A DNA stretch of 64,000 nucleotides from an uncultured Bacteroidales bacterium (GTDB lineage Bacteria > Bacteroidota > Bacteroidia > Bacteroidales > Muribaculaceae): contig CATZGB010000004.1 of assembly GCA_958418815.1 (NCBI GenBank), positions 1 through 64,000 on the forward strand, given 5' to 3'. The notes under the pieces were generated by a model. It saw only the letters and a program-made list of their open reading frames with translations. It did not search any database and was not told the origin of the DNA. A program made the position numbers and the translations under genes. Positions 28,115 to 35,105 of the stretch are shown here, one piece after another (within the stretch, counting starts at the first letter, position 1; the number at the start of each line of letters is the position of its first letter).

Positions 28115-29824
28115 TCATTCAATCACCGCGTTGACAATGTTGAGTATGCCTTGCTCACGCGACACCGCATATGCGGCGATTTCCTCGGCATCATCAATCA
28201 GCTGCTGGGCCACAGCGCGGTCTTTTATACCGGAAGCATTGATTTTAACATTCAACTGCGCCCCAAGTATGGCCGACCTGACTGCGAGGGCTCCCACCCC
28301 GACATCACTCACCGAGTTTGGATTGCCCTCTCGAGCCATTGCCTCCAACAGGTCAAACGCCTCAAAGGCGGTCTTCATAGTCAGCAATGGTATCTCGGCA
28401 GCGTGAATCGTGGCGGCTTCCAGGGCAGCGGCCCTCGCCTCCTTCTCTTCAGCCGTGTTCTTTGGCATTGAGAACACAGCCATAATACGGTTGAACGCCT
28501 CAGTGTCTTCATCGACAAGATTCATCAGGCGTGTCAGTATGTCACGCCCCCTCTCGGCATAGTCTGAGAACATCTCCCACTGGTCGTCCCATCCCGGCTT
28601 GTGGGCCGACAGGTTTGCGACCATGACTCCAAGGGCGGCACCAAGCGCTCCCATATAGGCCGAAATAGAGCCGCCTCCGGGGGCGGGAGACTCAGAAGCC
28701 GTCTCATCGGCAAAGTCACGACAACTCATATCCACGAGTTTCTTGCCTTTCACATCATCTGACGCAATCATCTCTTCGACGATTTTCTCAGACGGGACAA
28801 ACGGTTTCAATTCGTCAAGCCCCATCGACTTCACGGCGATTTTCATGATCTCTTTCTCAGGCAGCCCAAGCGACCGTTGCTGGAGACGCAGATAATGTTT
28901 TCCGGCCTCGATGATGGCCCGTTTCGGCACAAGTCCGACTATCTCGGCACCTGTCACCCTGACACCTCTCTCTCTTGCGGCACGGGAGACCTCATCAAAG
29001 GCCCGGTGTAGCGGAGTCAGGGCAGAGTCAGTTATATTCATCGACACCTGGGCTATGCCATACTCATCGATATACCATCCGATGGCTTTTGTTCCTTTGA
29101 GAGTACCAGGAATCATCAGCGGGTTGCCATCCGCGTCTTTCAGGGGCTTGCCTGTCAGCTTGCCACCCTCACGCTGTGGACGGCCTTTTTCACGCACGTC
29201 GAAAGCAATCGCGTTGGCGCGTCGTGTCGAGGTTGTGTTCAAGTTGAAATTCACCGCGATAAGGAAATCACGAGCACCTATGGCGGTCGCGCCGGTACGG
29301 GCGGCGTTCTCATCCATAGGCCTGTCTCCAAAATCAGCGCCATCATCTGTGCCAAGACGGGAGACCAGCCCTTCATATTCACCCTTACGGCAGACCGCGA
29401 GATTCTTGCGTTCTGGTTTCAGGGCAGCCGCCTCATAAGCGTAGACCGGAATGCGAAGCTCATCAGCGACTCTCCGTCCAAGCTTGCGGGCCATCTCTGC
29501 GCATTCCTCAATAGATACGCCTGACACAGGCACAAGAGGACACACATCAGTCGCTCCCATCCTTGGATGGGCACCGTGGTGCTTCGACATATCAATGAGT
29601 TCTGCAGCCTTAGCGATTCCACGGAAAGCGGCTTCAACAACAGCTTCGGGCTCTCCGACGAAAGTCACGACCGTGCGGTTTGTAGCTTCTCCCGGATCGA
29701 CATCAAGGAGTTTCACATTCTCGGCATTACCGCCAAGTGTGATTGCGGAAGTGATTGCGTTGATGACCTCCTGGTCACGTCCCTCGCTGAAATTGGGGAC
29801 ACATTCTATGATTCGTTTTTCCAT
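28115..29824 (-). CDS. ftcD: bifunctional glutamate formimidoyltransferase / formimidoyl-THF cyclodeaminase
   Basis: A 569-residue fusion. The N-terminal two-thirds is formimidoyltransferase (RIIECVPNFSEGRDQEVI, then HHGAHPRMGATDVCPLVP), which moves the formimino group from formiminoglutamate to tetrahydrofolate. The C-terminal third is cyclodeaminase (ESPAPGGGSISAYMGALGAA), which releases ammonia and yields 5,10-methenyl-THF. It completes histidine degradation to glutamate plus a one-carbon unit. The ATG at 29824 starts the canonical N-terminus; the upstream extension is promoter DNA. It is the first gene of the hut operon. Confidence 0.95.
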   Translation of the reverse strand: MEKRIIECVPNFSEGRDQEVINAITSAITLGGNAENVKLLDVDPGEATNRTVVTFVGEPEAVVEAAFRGIAKAAELIDMSKHHGAHPRMGATDVCPLVPVSGVSIEECAEMARKLGRRVADELRIPVYAYEAAALKPERKNLAVCRKGEYEGLVSRLGTDDGADFGDRPMDENAARTGATAIGARDFLIAVNFNLNTTSTRRANAIAFDVREKGRPQREGGKLTGKPLKDADGNPLMIPGTLKGTKAIGWYIDEYGIAQVSMNITDSALTPLHRAFDEVSRAARERGVRVTGAEIVGLVPKRAIIEAGKHYLRLQQRSLGLPEKEIMKIAVKSMGLDELKPFVPSEKIVEEMIASDDVKGKKLVDMSCRDFADETASESPAPGGGSISAYMGALGAALGVMVANLSAHKPGWDDQWEMFSDYAERGRDILTRLMNLVDEDTEAFNRIMAVFSMPKNTAEEKEARAAALEAATIHAAEIPLLTMKTAFEAFDLLEAMAREGNPNSVSDVGVGALAVRSAILGAQLNVKINASGIKDRAVAQQLIDDAEEIAAYAVSREQGILNIVNAVIE

Positions 29825-29874
29825 GGGAAGATTACGGGTTGTTGCGCAGCAAAAAAGTTTGCATATTGACACCG

Positions 29875-29908
29875 CAAATATAATCATTAATTTGTAATCT
29901 CCTACAAA
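29875..29908 (-). promoter_or_regulatory. probable promoter of the hut operon
   Basis: On the minus strand a -7 box TATATTTG lies at 29882-29875. A TTTG at 29908-29905 gives a 22-bp spacer, longer than usual, so only the -7 element is convincing. It lies about 50 nt upstream of the ftcD ATG. Confidence 0.4.
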
Positions 29909-29935
29909 ACCTCTTCAAAAAAGGCATAAAAACAT

Positions 29936-29967
29936 AGGGAGAAACGACATCGCGTCGTATCTCCCCG
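29936..29967 (-). terminator. terminator of the ECF sigma gene
   Basis: GGGGAGA-ACGAC / GTCGT-TCTCCC hairpin followed on the minus strand by a T-rich stretch (TATGTTTTTATG). It lies about 95 bp after the sigma-factor stop. Confidence 0.6.
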
Positions 29968-30060
29968 ATTCAAAGTGTCTATATCACTATCTTATTATAT
30001 GAGTTGCTGTATAGAGCAAAGTAAATATCATTGATTTTGGTTTCTGGCAATCACAGGAAA

Positions 30061-30564
30061 TCACCTGTAATCCTTGAGCATCTTCTGCAAGCGCTGGCGC
30101 GCGAAGAAGATGCGGCTCTTCACTGTGCCGAGGGGCAGGTTCATCTTTTCTGCGATTTCGTTGTACTTGTATCCGGCCACATGCATTGTGAACGGTATGC
30201 GGTAGTCGTCTGAGAAGGAGTTGATGGCCGCAGAGATTTCTCCGGCCGCCACTGTGCCTTCCGGAGAATCAAGGCCCGACTCCTGGGGCAGATTGAGATG
30301 ATAGAGGTCTTCGGTCTGGTCAATGACCGTCGCCGAGCGTACAACTTTGCGGTAGTTGTTGATGAAGATGTTACGCATTATCGTGAACACCCATCCCTTG
30401 AAGTTCACATTCTCGACATATTTATCTTCATTGTCGAGAGCCTTGAGCGTCGTGTCCTGGAGAAGATCATAAGCATCATCCCTGTTAGACGTAAGCAAGT
30501 AGGCGAAGTTCAGGAGGTTATCCTGAAGGTCGAGAAGCTTGGTCTGAAAATTCTTGGAACTCAT
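30061..30564 (-). CDS. ECF-type RNA polymerase sigma factor
   Basis: A 167-residue sigma-70 family factor with only regions 2 and 4. Region 2 is visible as DLLQDTTLKALDNEDKY and FKGWVFTIMRNIFINNYRK (about residues 34-76), and region 4 as the helix-turn-helix YNEIAEKMNLPLGTVKSRIF near residues 130-155. It would direct RNA polymerase to a stress or envelope regulon. No anti-sigma gene lies next to it, which is unlike many FecI-type Bacteroidetes ECF factors. It has its own promoter and terminator. Confidence 0.93.
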   Translation of the reverse strand: MSSKNFQTKLLDLQDNLLNFAYLLTSNRDDAYDLLQDTTLKALDNEDKYVENVNFKGWVFTIMRNIFINNYRKVVRSATVIDQTEDLYHLNLPQESGLDSPEGTVAAGEISAAINSFSDDYRIPFTMHVAGYKYNEIAEKMNLPLGTVKSRIFFARQRLQKMLKDYR

Positions 30565-30626
30565 AATGAAAATAGTTTGTTGTTTTACAGATGATATAGT
30601 TTTGTAACAATCTTGTAACTACGCTG

Positions 30627-30657
30627 CAAAATTACTACTTCTTTTCGAATTGCCAAA
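30627..30657 (-). promoter_or_regulatory. Bacteroidetes-type promoter of the sigma gene
   Basis: On the minus strand: TTTG at 30657-30654, exactly 19 bp, TAATTTTG at 30634-30627. The leader is about 60 nt. The rest of the gap 30658-30876 is AT-rich and I see no gene in it. Confidence 0.7.
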
Positions 30658-30876
30658 TTTATTTGACCATTTTTTAATTAAAATTTCAAAAACAATTTTC
30701 TAAATCCGCAAAACACTGCATATTACGCATTTAGGCCACGAATGCCAATTTACATTCATATTACAAATTTAACACATCACAACAACAGCGAGATATCTAC
30801 GACACTGTTTGCCATCACTCAGGACTCGTCGGCCTGCCACTTAATATATGTATATGTCTCGACAGTCAGCCTTAAA

Positions 30877-31093
30877 TCAGCGGCCTTTGACATCAGGGGC
30901 TGCCTCCGCAAGGCAAGAGGCAAGATCGTCGCTTAGGTATCTACGGAAGTAACGTGAACCCAGCTTTGAGTCAGACAGCATCGCGCCAAGACGCTCCAAT
31001 GTGGAGTCTGCCACATAGTTTGAATTGGCGACTTCCACGAGACGCCGCATTATCACAGCGACTCCGCGCAATAGCGTGTCAGGGAAATGGATA
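30877..31093 (-). pseudogene. C-terminal part of a DUF6155-like gene split by the integrative element
   Basis: About 70 codons in an open minus-strand frame without a credible start, ending in a stop at 30877. The frame begins exactly at the left junction of the mobile element (GATA at 31090-31093). Joined to the fragment that ends at 39531 on the far side of the element, codon for codon at a shared ATC codon, it makes one continuous protein of about 178 residues (..RYALLVESI + HFPDTLLRGVAV..). This shows it is the displaced 3' end of that gene. It is GC-rich compared with the AT-rich element end beside it. Confidence 0.75.
31090..31093. other. left attachment junction of the integrative element
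   Basis: GATA shared with 39531-39534. Left of it is the DUF6155-like C-terminal frame, right of it AT-rich element DNA. The true core used by the integrase could be a little longer with mismatches (GATATGGCTTT versus GATACTTTCA). Confidence 0.6.
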
Positions 31094-31158
31094 TGGCTTT
31101 AACGAGCAAGCAAAACTATAATGTTAATATACTGATTATCAATTTATATTATATATCT

Positions 31159-31171
31159 ATTGTGTACTAAT
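31159..31171 (+). repeat. 13-bp element-end direct repeat (left copy)
   Basis: ATTGTGTACTAAT, identical to 39411-39423 near the other end and in the same orientation. Both copies have a second GTACT close by. They are inside the element ends, about 66 and 107 bp from the junctions, so they are probable integrase arm-binding sites rather than the crossover core. Confidence 0.55.
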
Positions 31172-31384
31172 AGTGTACTTTTAAAGAAAACTTGAGCAGT
31201 CAGATAGAAATGATTTTATGCTATTTAATATTTGTTCGTAAAATTTAATTCTAACTTTTTCGATATGTTTGCCGAAGATTTGAGGGGCTGAGAGGCAGGA
31301 CTTTGAAGAAAATTTGCTAATTTTGCAGTCGGATTGATGCTGTCAGTCCATGACATTCTGAAATAAAGAAGCGTTATGCTTAAT

Positions 31385-31511
31385 CTTGTGATTTGAGAAC
31401 GTAGGAAATTCACAAATTAGCACAAGGATTGGCATAGTGGTTCTCACGCGCATAGCGTGGGCTGCTATTGTTACATCTGTGCTAATGGTTTCCTACGACC
31501 TTCAAATCAAG
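31385..31511. repeat. large imperfect palindrome inside the element
   Basis: The arm at 31385-31424 (contains GTAGGAAA and TTAGCAC) is complementary to 31478-31511 (contains GTGCTAA and TTTCCTAC). A smaller hairpin CACGC-GCATA-GCGTG at 31445-31459 lies in the middle. It is GC-richer than the surrounding DNA and has no coding sense. It resembles a REP/REPIN-type palindrome or a structured RNA. It occupies the stretch 31094-31583, which otherwise holds no gene. Confidence 0.55.
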
Positions 31512-31583
31512 ACGTGGCATAGTTGGCTCACGTTTTCTTTGAATATTAACTGCCTTTTGAGTCGCAGGCATAAAAAGTATCAA

Positions 31584-32063
31584 ATGAAGAAGAAGATATA
31601 TCTGAGTACTTGGTGTATTATAATGACGGCGATTGGACTTACGGTGCTATTTGTAGCATTGTATTGTGCAAAAGATGCGTTCGCCAAATACATAGTGATA
31701 GGAGCGCTTGTCATCCTTTGTATGACTGCCCTGCTTTACATGCCGTTATCTATTTCCGTTAAAGATGGTTGCTTAAACATCAATAGACCGCTCAAAATAA
31801 AGTCAATACCAATGAGTCAGATTATATCCATAAAATTGTGTCCTCCGACAATGGCAGAAAAGCGTATTTGCGGAAGCGGCGGTTGGTTCGGCTATTACGG
31901 TTGGTTCAATGAGCCATCTATTGGGAAATACTTTGCTTACTATGGCAAAGCCTCCGATTGCTTTCTTGTCACACTTAAAGATGGTAAGAAGTATCTTCTT
32001 GGTTGCGAAAATCCTAATGAAATGGTTGCTTATGTGCAAAATGCCTTAAAGCAATATAATTAG
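31584..32063 (+). CDS. small membrane protein with PH-like domain (cargo)
   Basis: A 159-residue protein with two N-terminal transmembrane segments (WCIIMTAIGLTVLFVALYC and YIVIGALVILCMTALLYMP). A compact cytoplasmic part looks like a bacterial PH domain (ISVKDGCLNINRPLKIKS, then a C-terminal helix). Function unknown; bacterial PH-domain proteins are membrane-associated and some are stress-related. The ATG at 31584 is chosen because the upstream extension runs through the palindrome. AT-rich and carried by the mobile element just upstream of a secreted TIKI-like protein, so both are cargo. The gap to that gene is 42 bp. Confidence 0.55.
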   Translation: MKKKIYLSTWCIIMTAIGLTVLFVALYCAKDAFAKYIVIGALVILCMTALLYMPLSISVKDGCLNINRPLKIKSIPMSQIISIKLCPPTMAEKRICGSGGWFGYYGWFNEPSIGKYFAYYGKASDCFLVTLKDGKKYLLGCENPNEMVAYVQNALKQYN

Positions 32064-32105
32064 AACCTCGATACTGAATGAAACAAAAACTAATCAATCA
32101 AAAAT

Positions 32106-33254
32106 ATGAAACAGTCTGTTTATCTCATTATGCTGTGTTGCTTTTTGATTTGTGGGTTTCCGTGTCAAGCAAAATCAAAACACGATCGTCCTCACAAAGC
32201 ATTGCAGTACATACAAAATGGAACGGCACCCTATGATTACGTCGCCGATAAACTAAGAAACTACAAAATAATCACAATTGGTGAAGATCACTGGATTGCA
32301 GACCATAGCGAGTTCCTATGTGATATCCTTCGTAATGTCGGATACACCGCAGACACTCGAATCAAGAATCTCGCTATAGAGTTCGGCAATGAATCCGACC
32401 AAATGCTTGCAGACACTTTAGCATTCAGCAAAACTTGGAATGAAGCATTTGCGAACAAAATTCTTCTTGATGCACCTGATGTATTTGGAAACCCATATAA
32501 AGGGTATCGAGACGTTCTTTATACAGTTTGGGAAACAAATCAACAGAAGCCTGATAGTCTTAAAACTCGCATACTTCTTGTTGACCCATCCGATACACCA
32601 AGAACGCCCGAAGCTCGGGATGAAAATATAGCCAAAATCCTACGTAATTGTATCCGCGGGAAAGGTAAAACTATTTTCTATGCAGGGCAAGCCCATACTC
32701 AATATCAAACAAGAGGGCAGTTGGCTCGTGGCGGTAAAGGATATTATTATAATTACCCCAGCGCATCAAAAATGATTAAAATATGCTATCCCGATGATAT
32801 ATTTGCAATAAATTTATGGGGTGGTTTTATGGGTTCACATGGGTATATACCTAATGAGCTTACAACATGGACTCTCATTGACGGAGGAGCTATTGATAAA
32901 GCTTTTGAATTAAATAATAACATACCTGTGGGTTTTGACATAGATGCATCTTTTCCGCTTACGCCGTCCCAATTGTATGCCGGGGAGGGGTCTGGACGAA
33001 CGCAATGGCCGATTGAATCTGAAAACGGTAATCCATACACAAAGAACTTAACAATGGCCGATTATTGCGACGGTATAATCTTCTTCAGACCGGTAAAAGA
33101 TTTTCGAGGTATGCAATTAATAGATATTTACAATGATGTGTGGGTTGCTACAATTGCAGATAGGATTGATCCTCCACCAGCTCGGACTAAAGACGAGATT
33201 TTCACAAAAATACTTGAATGGCATCCTACCTGCATCCCTCTATCTAATAAGTAA
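32106..33254 (+). CDS. secreted TIKI/ChaN-like (EreA-like) protein, element cargo
   Basis: A 382-residue protein with a Sec signal peptide (VYLIMLCCFLICGFPCQA). The mature part has IGEDHWIADHSEFL near residue 58 and FYAGQAHTQY near residue 197, spaced as in the TIKI/ChaN/erythromycin-esterase superfamily, where the conserved Gly-Glu and His residues bind metal or haem or act in hydrolysis. Substrate unknown; I do not claim antibiotic resistance. AT-rich, intact, and probably co-transcribed with the PH-like gene. Ends before a bidirectional terminator shared with the mob gene. Confidence 0.6.
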   Translation: MKQSVYLIMLCCFLICGFPCQAKSKHDRPHKALQYIQNGTAPYDYVADKLRNYKIITIGEDHWIADHSEFLCDILRNVGYTADTRIKNLAIEFGNESDQMLADTLAFSKTWNEAFANKILLDAPDVFGNPYKGYRDVLYTVWETNQQKPDSLKTRILLVDPSDTPRTPEARDENIAKILRNCIRGKGKTIFYAGQAHTQYQTRGQLARGGKGYYYNYPSASKMIKICYPDDIFAINLWGGFMGSHGYIPNELTTWTLIDGGAIDKAFELNNNIPVGFDIDASFPLTPSQLYAGEGSGRTQWPIESENGNPYTKNLTMADYCDGIIFFRPVKDFRGMQLIDIYNDVWVATIADRIDPPPARTKDEIFTKILEWHPTCIPLSNK

Positions 33255-33308
33255 CTTCTTTGTTCTTATGTATCGAGCTTTTGATGCTCATTAAAGACAA
33301 AAATAATT

Positions 33309-33352
33309 CAGCCCGACGAGAGAAAACGCTCTTTCGCCGGGCTGGTTTTTTC
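33309..33352. terminator. bidirectional terminator between cargo and mob genes
   Basis: Stem CAGCCCG / CGGGCTG with inner CGA-GAG / CTC-TCG pairing followed by TTTTTT. It lies between the convergent TIKI-like (plus) and MobV (minus) genes. Confidence 0.75.
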
Positions 33353-33359
33353 TGATGGG

Positions 33360-34709
33360 TTATCGCCTTATCCCGGTGCGGGGCTTGGGCTGCGGTATCT
33401 TCTTACCGAGTTTTTCAAGGAACTTCCGGGCTTGGTCGCGGAACCATTGGAAGATGCTCACGCCGTCAATCTTCAAGGTGAAGCGGTGCTTCTCTTTCGG
33501 GTGGCGCTCCAATTTAGCCTCGGAATACTCGGTCCGGAATTTCTGATTGTGTTCCGATGAAAACAATGGGCCACTGAAAGCGACATTCTCAAACGAGAGT
33601 ATCCTTCGGGTGAAATCATCCGGGAAGCCGATATGGGTGCAGTATCTTCCCCATGTCAGCAGGTCGGGCAAATCGGGGAAATAACGCTCGATTTCTGCCT
33701 TGTACTTGGCGAGGTCGGTGTCAACCGCTCCACGCATTTTCTGCAATTCCATACGGTTCACCTCATCTTTCAGCCTTGATGCAGACTCTTCCAGAGCATC
33801 GTGTTTGTCAACGAGGTCGGAAAGCCGGGCGGTGAGAGAAGAAGCCGCTGCTTGCAGTTTGTCTTTCTGCTCGGTAAGCTCGCAGTTCTCTTTTCTCACA
33901 CGGAGGTTATATTCCTCGCACTGTGACTTCTGCACCTTCAAGATGCGTGTGTCCTTTTCGAGTTTCTTCTTGTCGGCTTCCAGCCCTGCCATTTCCTCAC
34001 CGATTCTTTTTTTCTCATCGGTGAGGTTCGACAAATCCTGCTCAAGAATTTTCTTGTCAATCTGGCATTGCCGGTAATACTCATGCTGGCTGCGGTGCCG
34101 CGCATTTGAGCCGCGTATGCCCCGTTCAAGTCCGTATTTCTTGACCGCAAGGGCATACTCGTCCTGAAACCTCGTCATGTTATCCTGAGTCATGATGTCG
34201 TTGCAGGAGAGTCGCGCCCGGTTGCCGGGCTTCGCACGGTAACGTTTCTTGACATTCGCCTCGCTTGCCTTGCGTTTTCTCTCGGTGGTGACAATTGGCA
34301 CGACCGCCACATGGAGGTGCGGAGTGTACTCGTCAAGATGAAGACTCGCGGCAACGACATTCTCCGCCCCGAAGGTGTCGCGGCAGTAGCCGATGCTGTC
34401 GGCGATCCATTGGTCGAGTTTCCCGGCGCGTATGATTTTCTGCATCGCCTCGTTGTCGGATGTCATGAGTACGGTGATACATCTGACTTGGTTCGGTCCG
34501 ACTTTCCGGGTAAGCCCGGCGGTGGCGATGCGGTGCTCCACAGCCTCGGCCAGACAACCCACGCCCTCAGGATATTCAATCAGACGGTTGCGGTTGAGAT
34601 GGCTGCGCGAGGGGTCGGCGTTGTCGGGATGCGCGGTGCGCTCGATGTGCTTGCCGATGGAGTTGAGCGAGGCGTTCACCTTGTCCATTGTGAAGACTGC
34701 GTAACTCAT
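33360..34709 (-). CDS. MobV family relaxase
   Basis: A 449-residue plasmid recombination/mobilization enzyme that nicks oriT and pilots the single strand during conjugation. The MobV catalytic HxDExxPHxH motif is intact as HLDEYTPHLH at residues 124-133, and the N-terminal motif SIGKHIERTA precedes it. Residues 230-350 are a long coiled coil (repeated EKDTRILK, LTEQKDKLQAA). The start ATG at 34709 (MSYAVFTMDK) is the family's usual N-terminus; the frame extends further upstream into non-coding DNA. The DNA just upstream carries inverted repeats suited to an oriT. Confidence 0.92.
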   Translation of the reverse strand: MSYAVFTMDKVNASLNSIGKHIERTAHPDNADPSRSHLNRNRLIEYPEGVGCLAEAVEHRIATAGLTRKVGPNQVRCITVLMTSDNEAMQKIIRAGKLDQWIADSIGYCRDTFGAENVVAASLHLDEYTPHLHVAVVPIVTTERKRKASEANVKKRYRAKPGNRARLSCNDIMTQDNMTRFQDEYALAVKKYGLERGIRGSNARHRSQHEYYRQCQIDKKILEQDLSNLTDEKKRIGEEMAGLEADKKKLEKDTRILKVQKSQCEEYNLRVRKENCELTEQKDKLQAAASSLTARLSDLVDKHDALEESASRLKDEVNRMELQKMRGAVDTDLAKYKAEIERYFPDLPDLLTWGRYCTHIGFPDDFTRRILSFENVAFSGPLFSSEHNQKFRTEYSEAKLERHPKEKHRFTLKIDGVSIFQWFRDQARKFLEKLGKKIPQPKPRTGIRR

Positions 34710-34748
34710 GGGCAAGCGTGGTTTAGTTGTGGAACAATCGCAGTGTAC

Positions 34749-34797
34749 GGCTTCCCAATAAGCCGTTCGGGGGTTCTCCAAGGGGCTGACCCCTTGG
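34749..34797. other. candidate origin of transfer (oriT) upstream of the relaxase
   Basis: Two perfect hairpins lie 40-90 bp from the relaxase start: CGGCTT-N6-AAGCCG (34749-34766) and CCAAGGGG-CTGA-CCCCTTGG (34778-34797). MobV-type oriT sites normally lie directly upstream of mob and contain such stems. The nick position was not identified. Confidence 0.5.
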
Positions 34798-34940
34798 GCT
34801 CATTCGGGACATTTTCAGCGTACACGGAGGGTATGCGGCTCGGAAAATTCCCTAATGAGCTAAGGAATTTCCGCAGGCGTAATTTCCGTGCCGCCGCAGC
34901 ACGGAATGGAACTGCACCTCCAAAGGGGTGGTACAGTGGT

Positions 34941-34969
34941 GTACCCACTGTGCTGATTACAGTGGGTAC
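34941..34969. repeat. perfect 11-bp inverted repeat
   Basis: GTACCCACTGT / ACAGTGGGTAC separated by 7 bp, in the non-coding stretch 34710-35105 between the relaxase and the DUF3987 gene. It may be part of oriT, an operator, or a terminator-like structure. Confidence 0.5.
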
Positions 34970-35014
34970 GGCGATGAAAAAAGAATGTTTCACGGAATTC
35001 AAATTTGGAAAGTA

Positions 35015-35102
35015 CCCCTTGGCACTTTGGCATTTTGGCACAAATGACACTCCCGTACATATCGGGTGAAAGTGCCAAAGTGTCAAAAATGCCAAGGGGC
35101 AA
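35015..35102. repeat. cluster of TTGGCA repeats on both strands
   Basis: Several copies of TTTGGCA or TTGGCAC run in one direction at 35018-35043, and copies run in the other direction at 35070-35102, giving an imperfect inverted repeat with CCCCTTGGCA at its outer ends. Iteron-like clusters of this kind serve as binding sites for Rep or Mob proteins; it directly follows the end of the DUF3987 gene. Confidence 0.5.
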
Positions 35103-35105
35103 AGT

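Noticed and set aside
32106..33254. Erythromycin esterase resistance gene
   Set aside because: The motifs fit the wider TIKI/ChaN/EreA superfamily only; resistance cannot be claimed from sequence.
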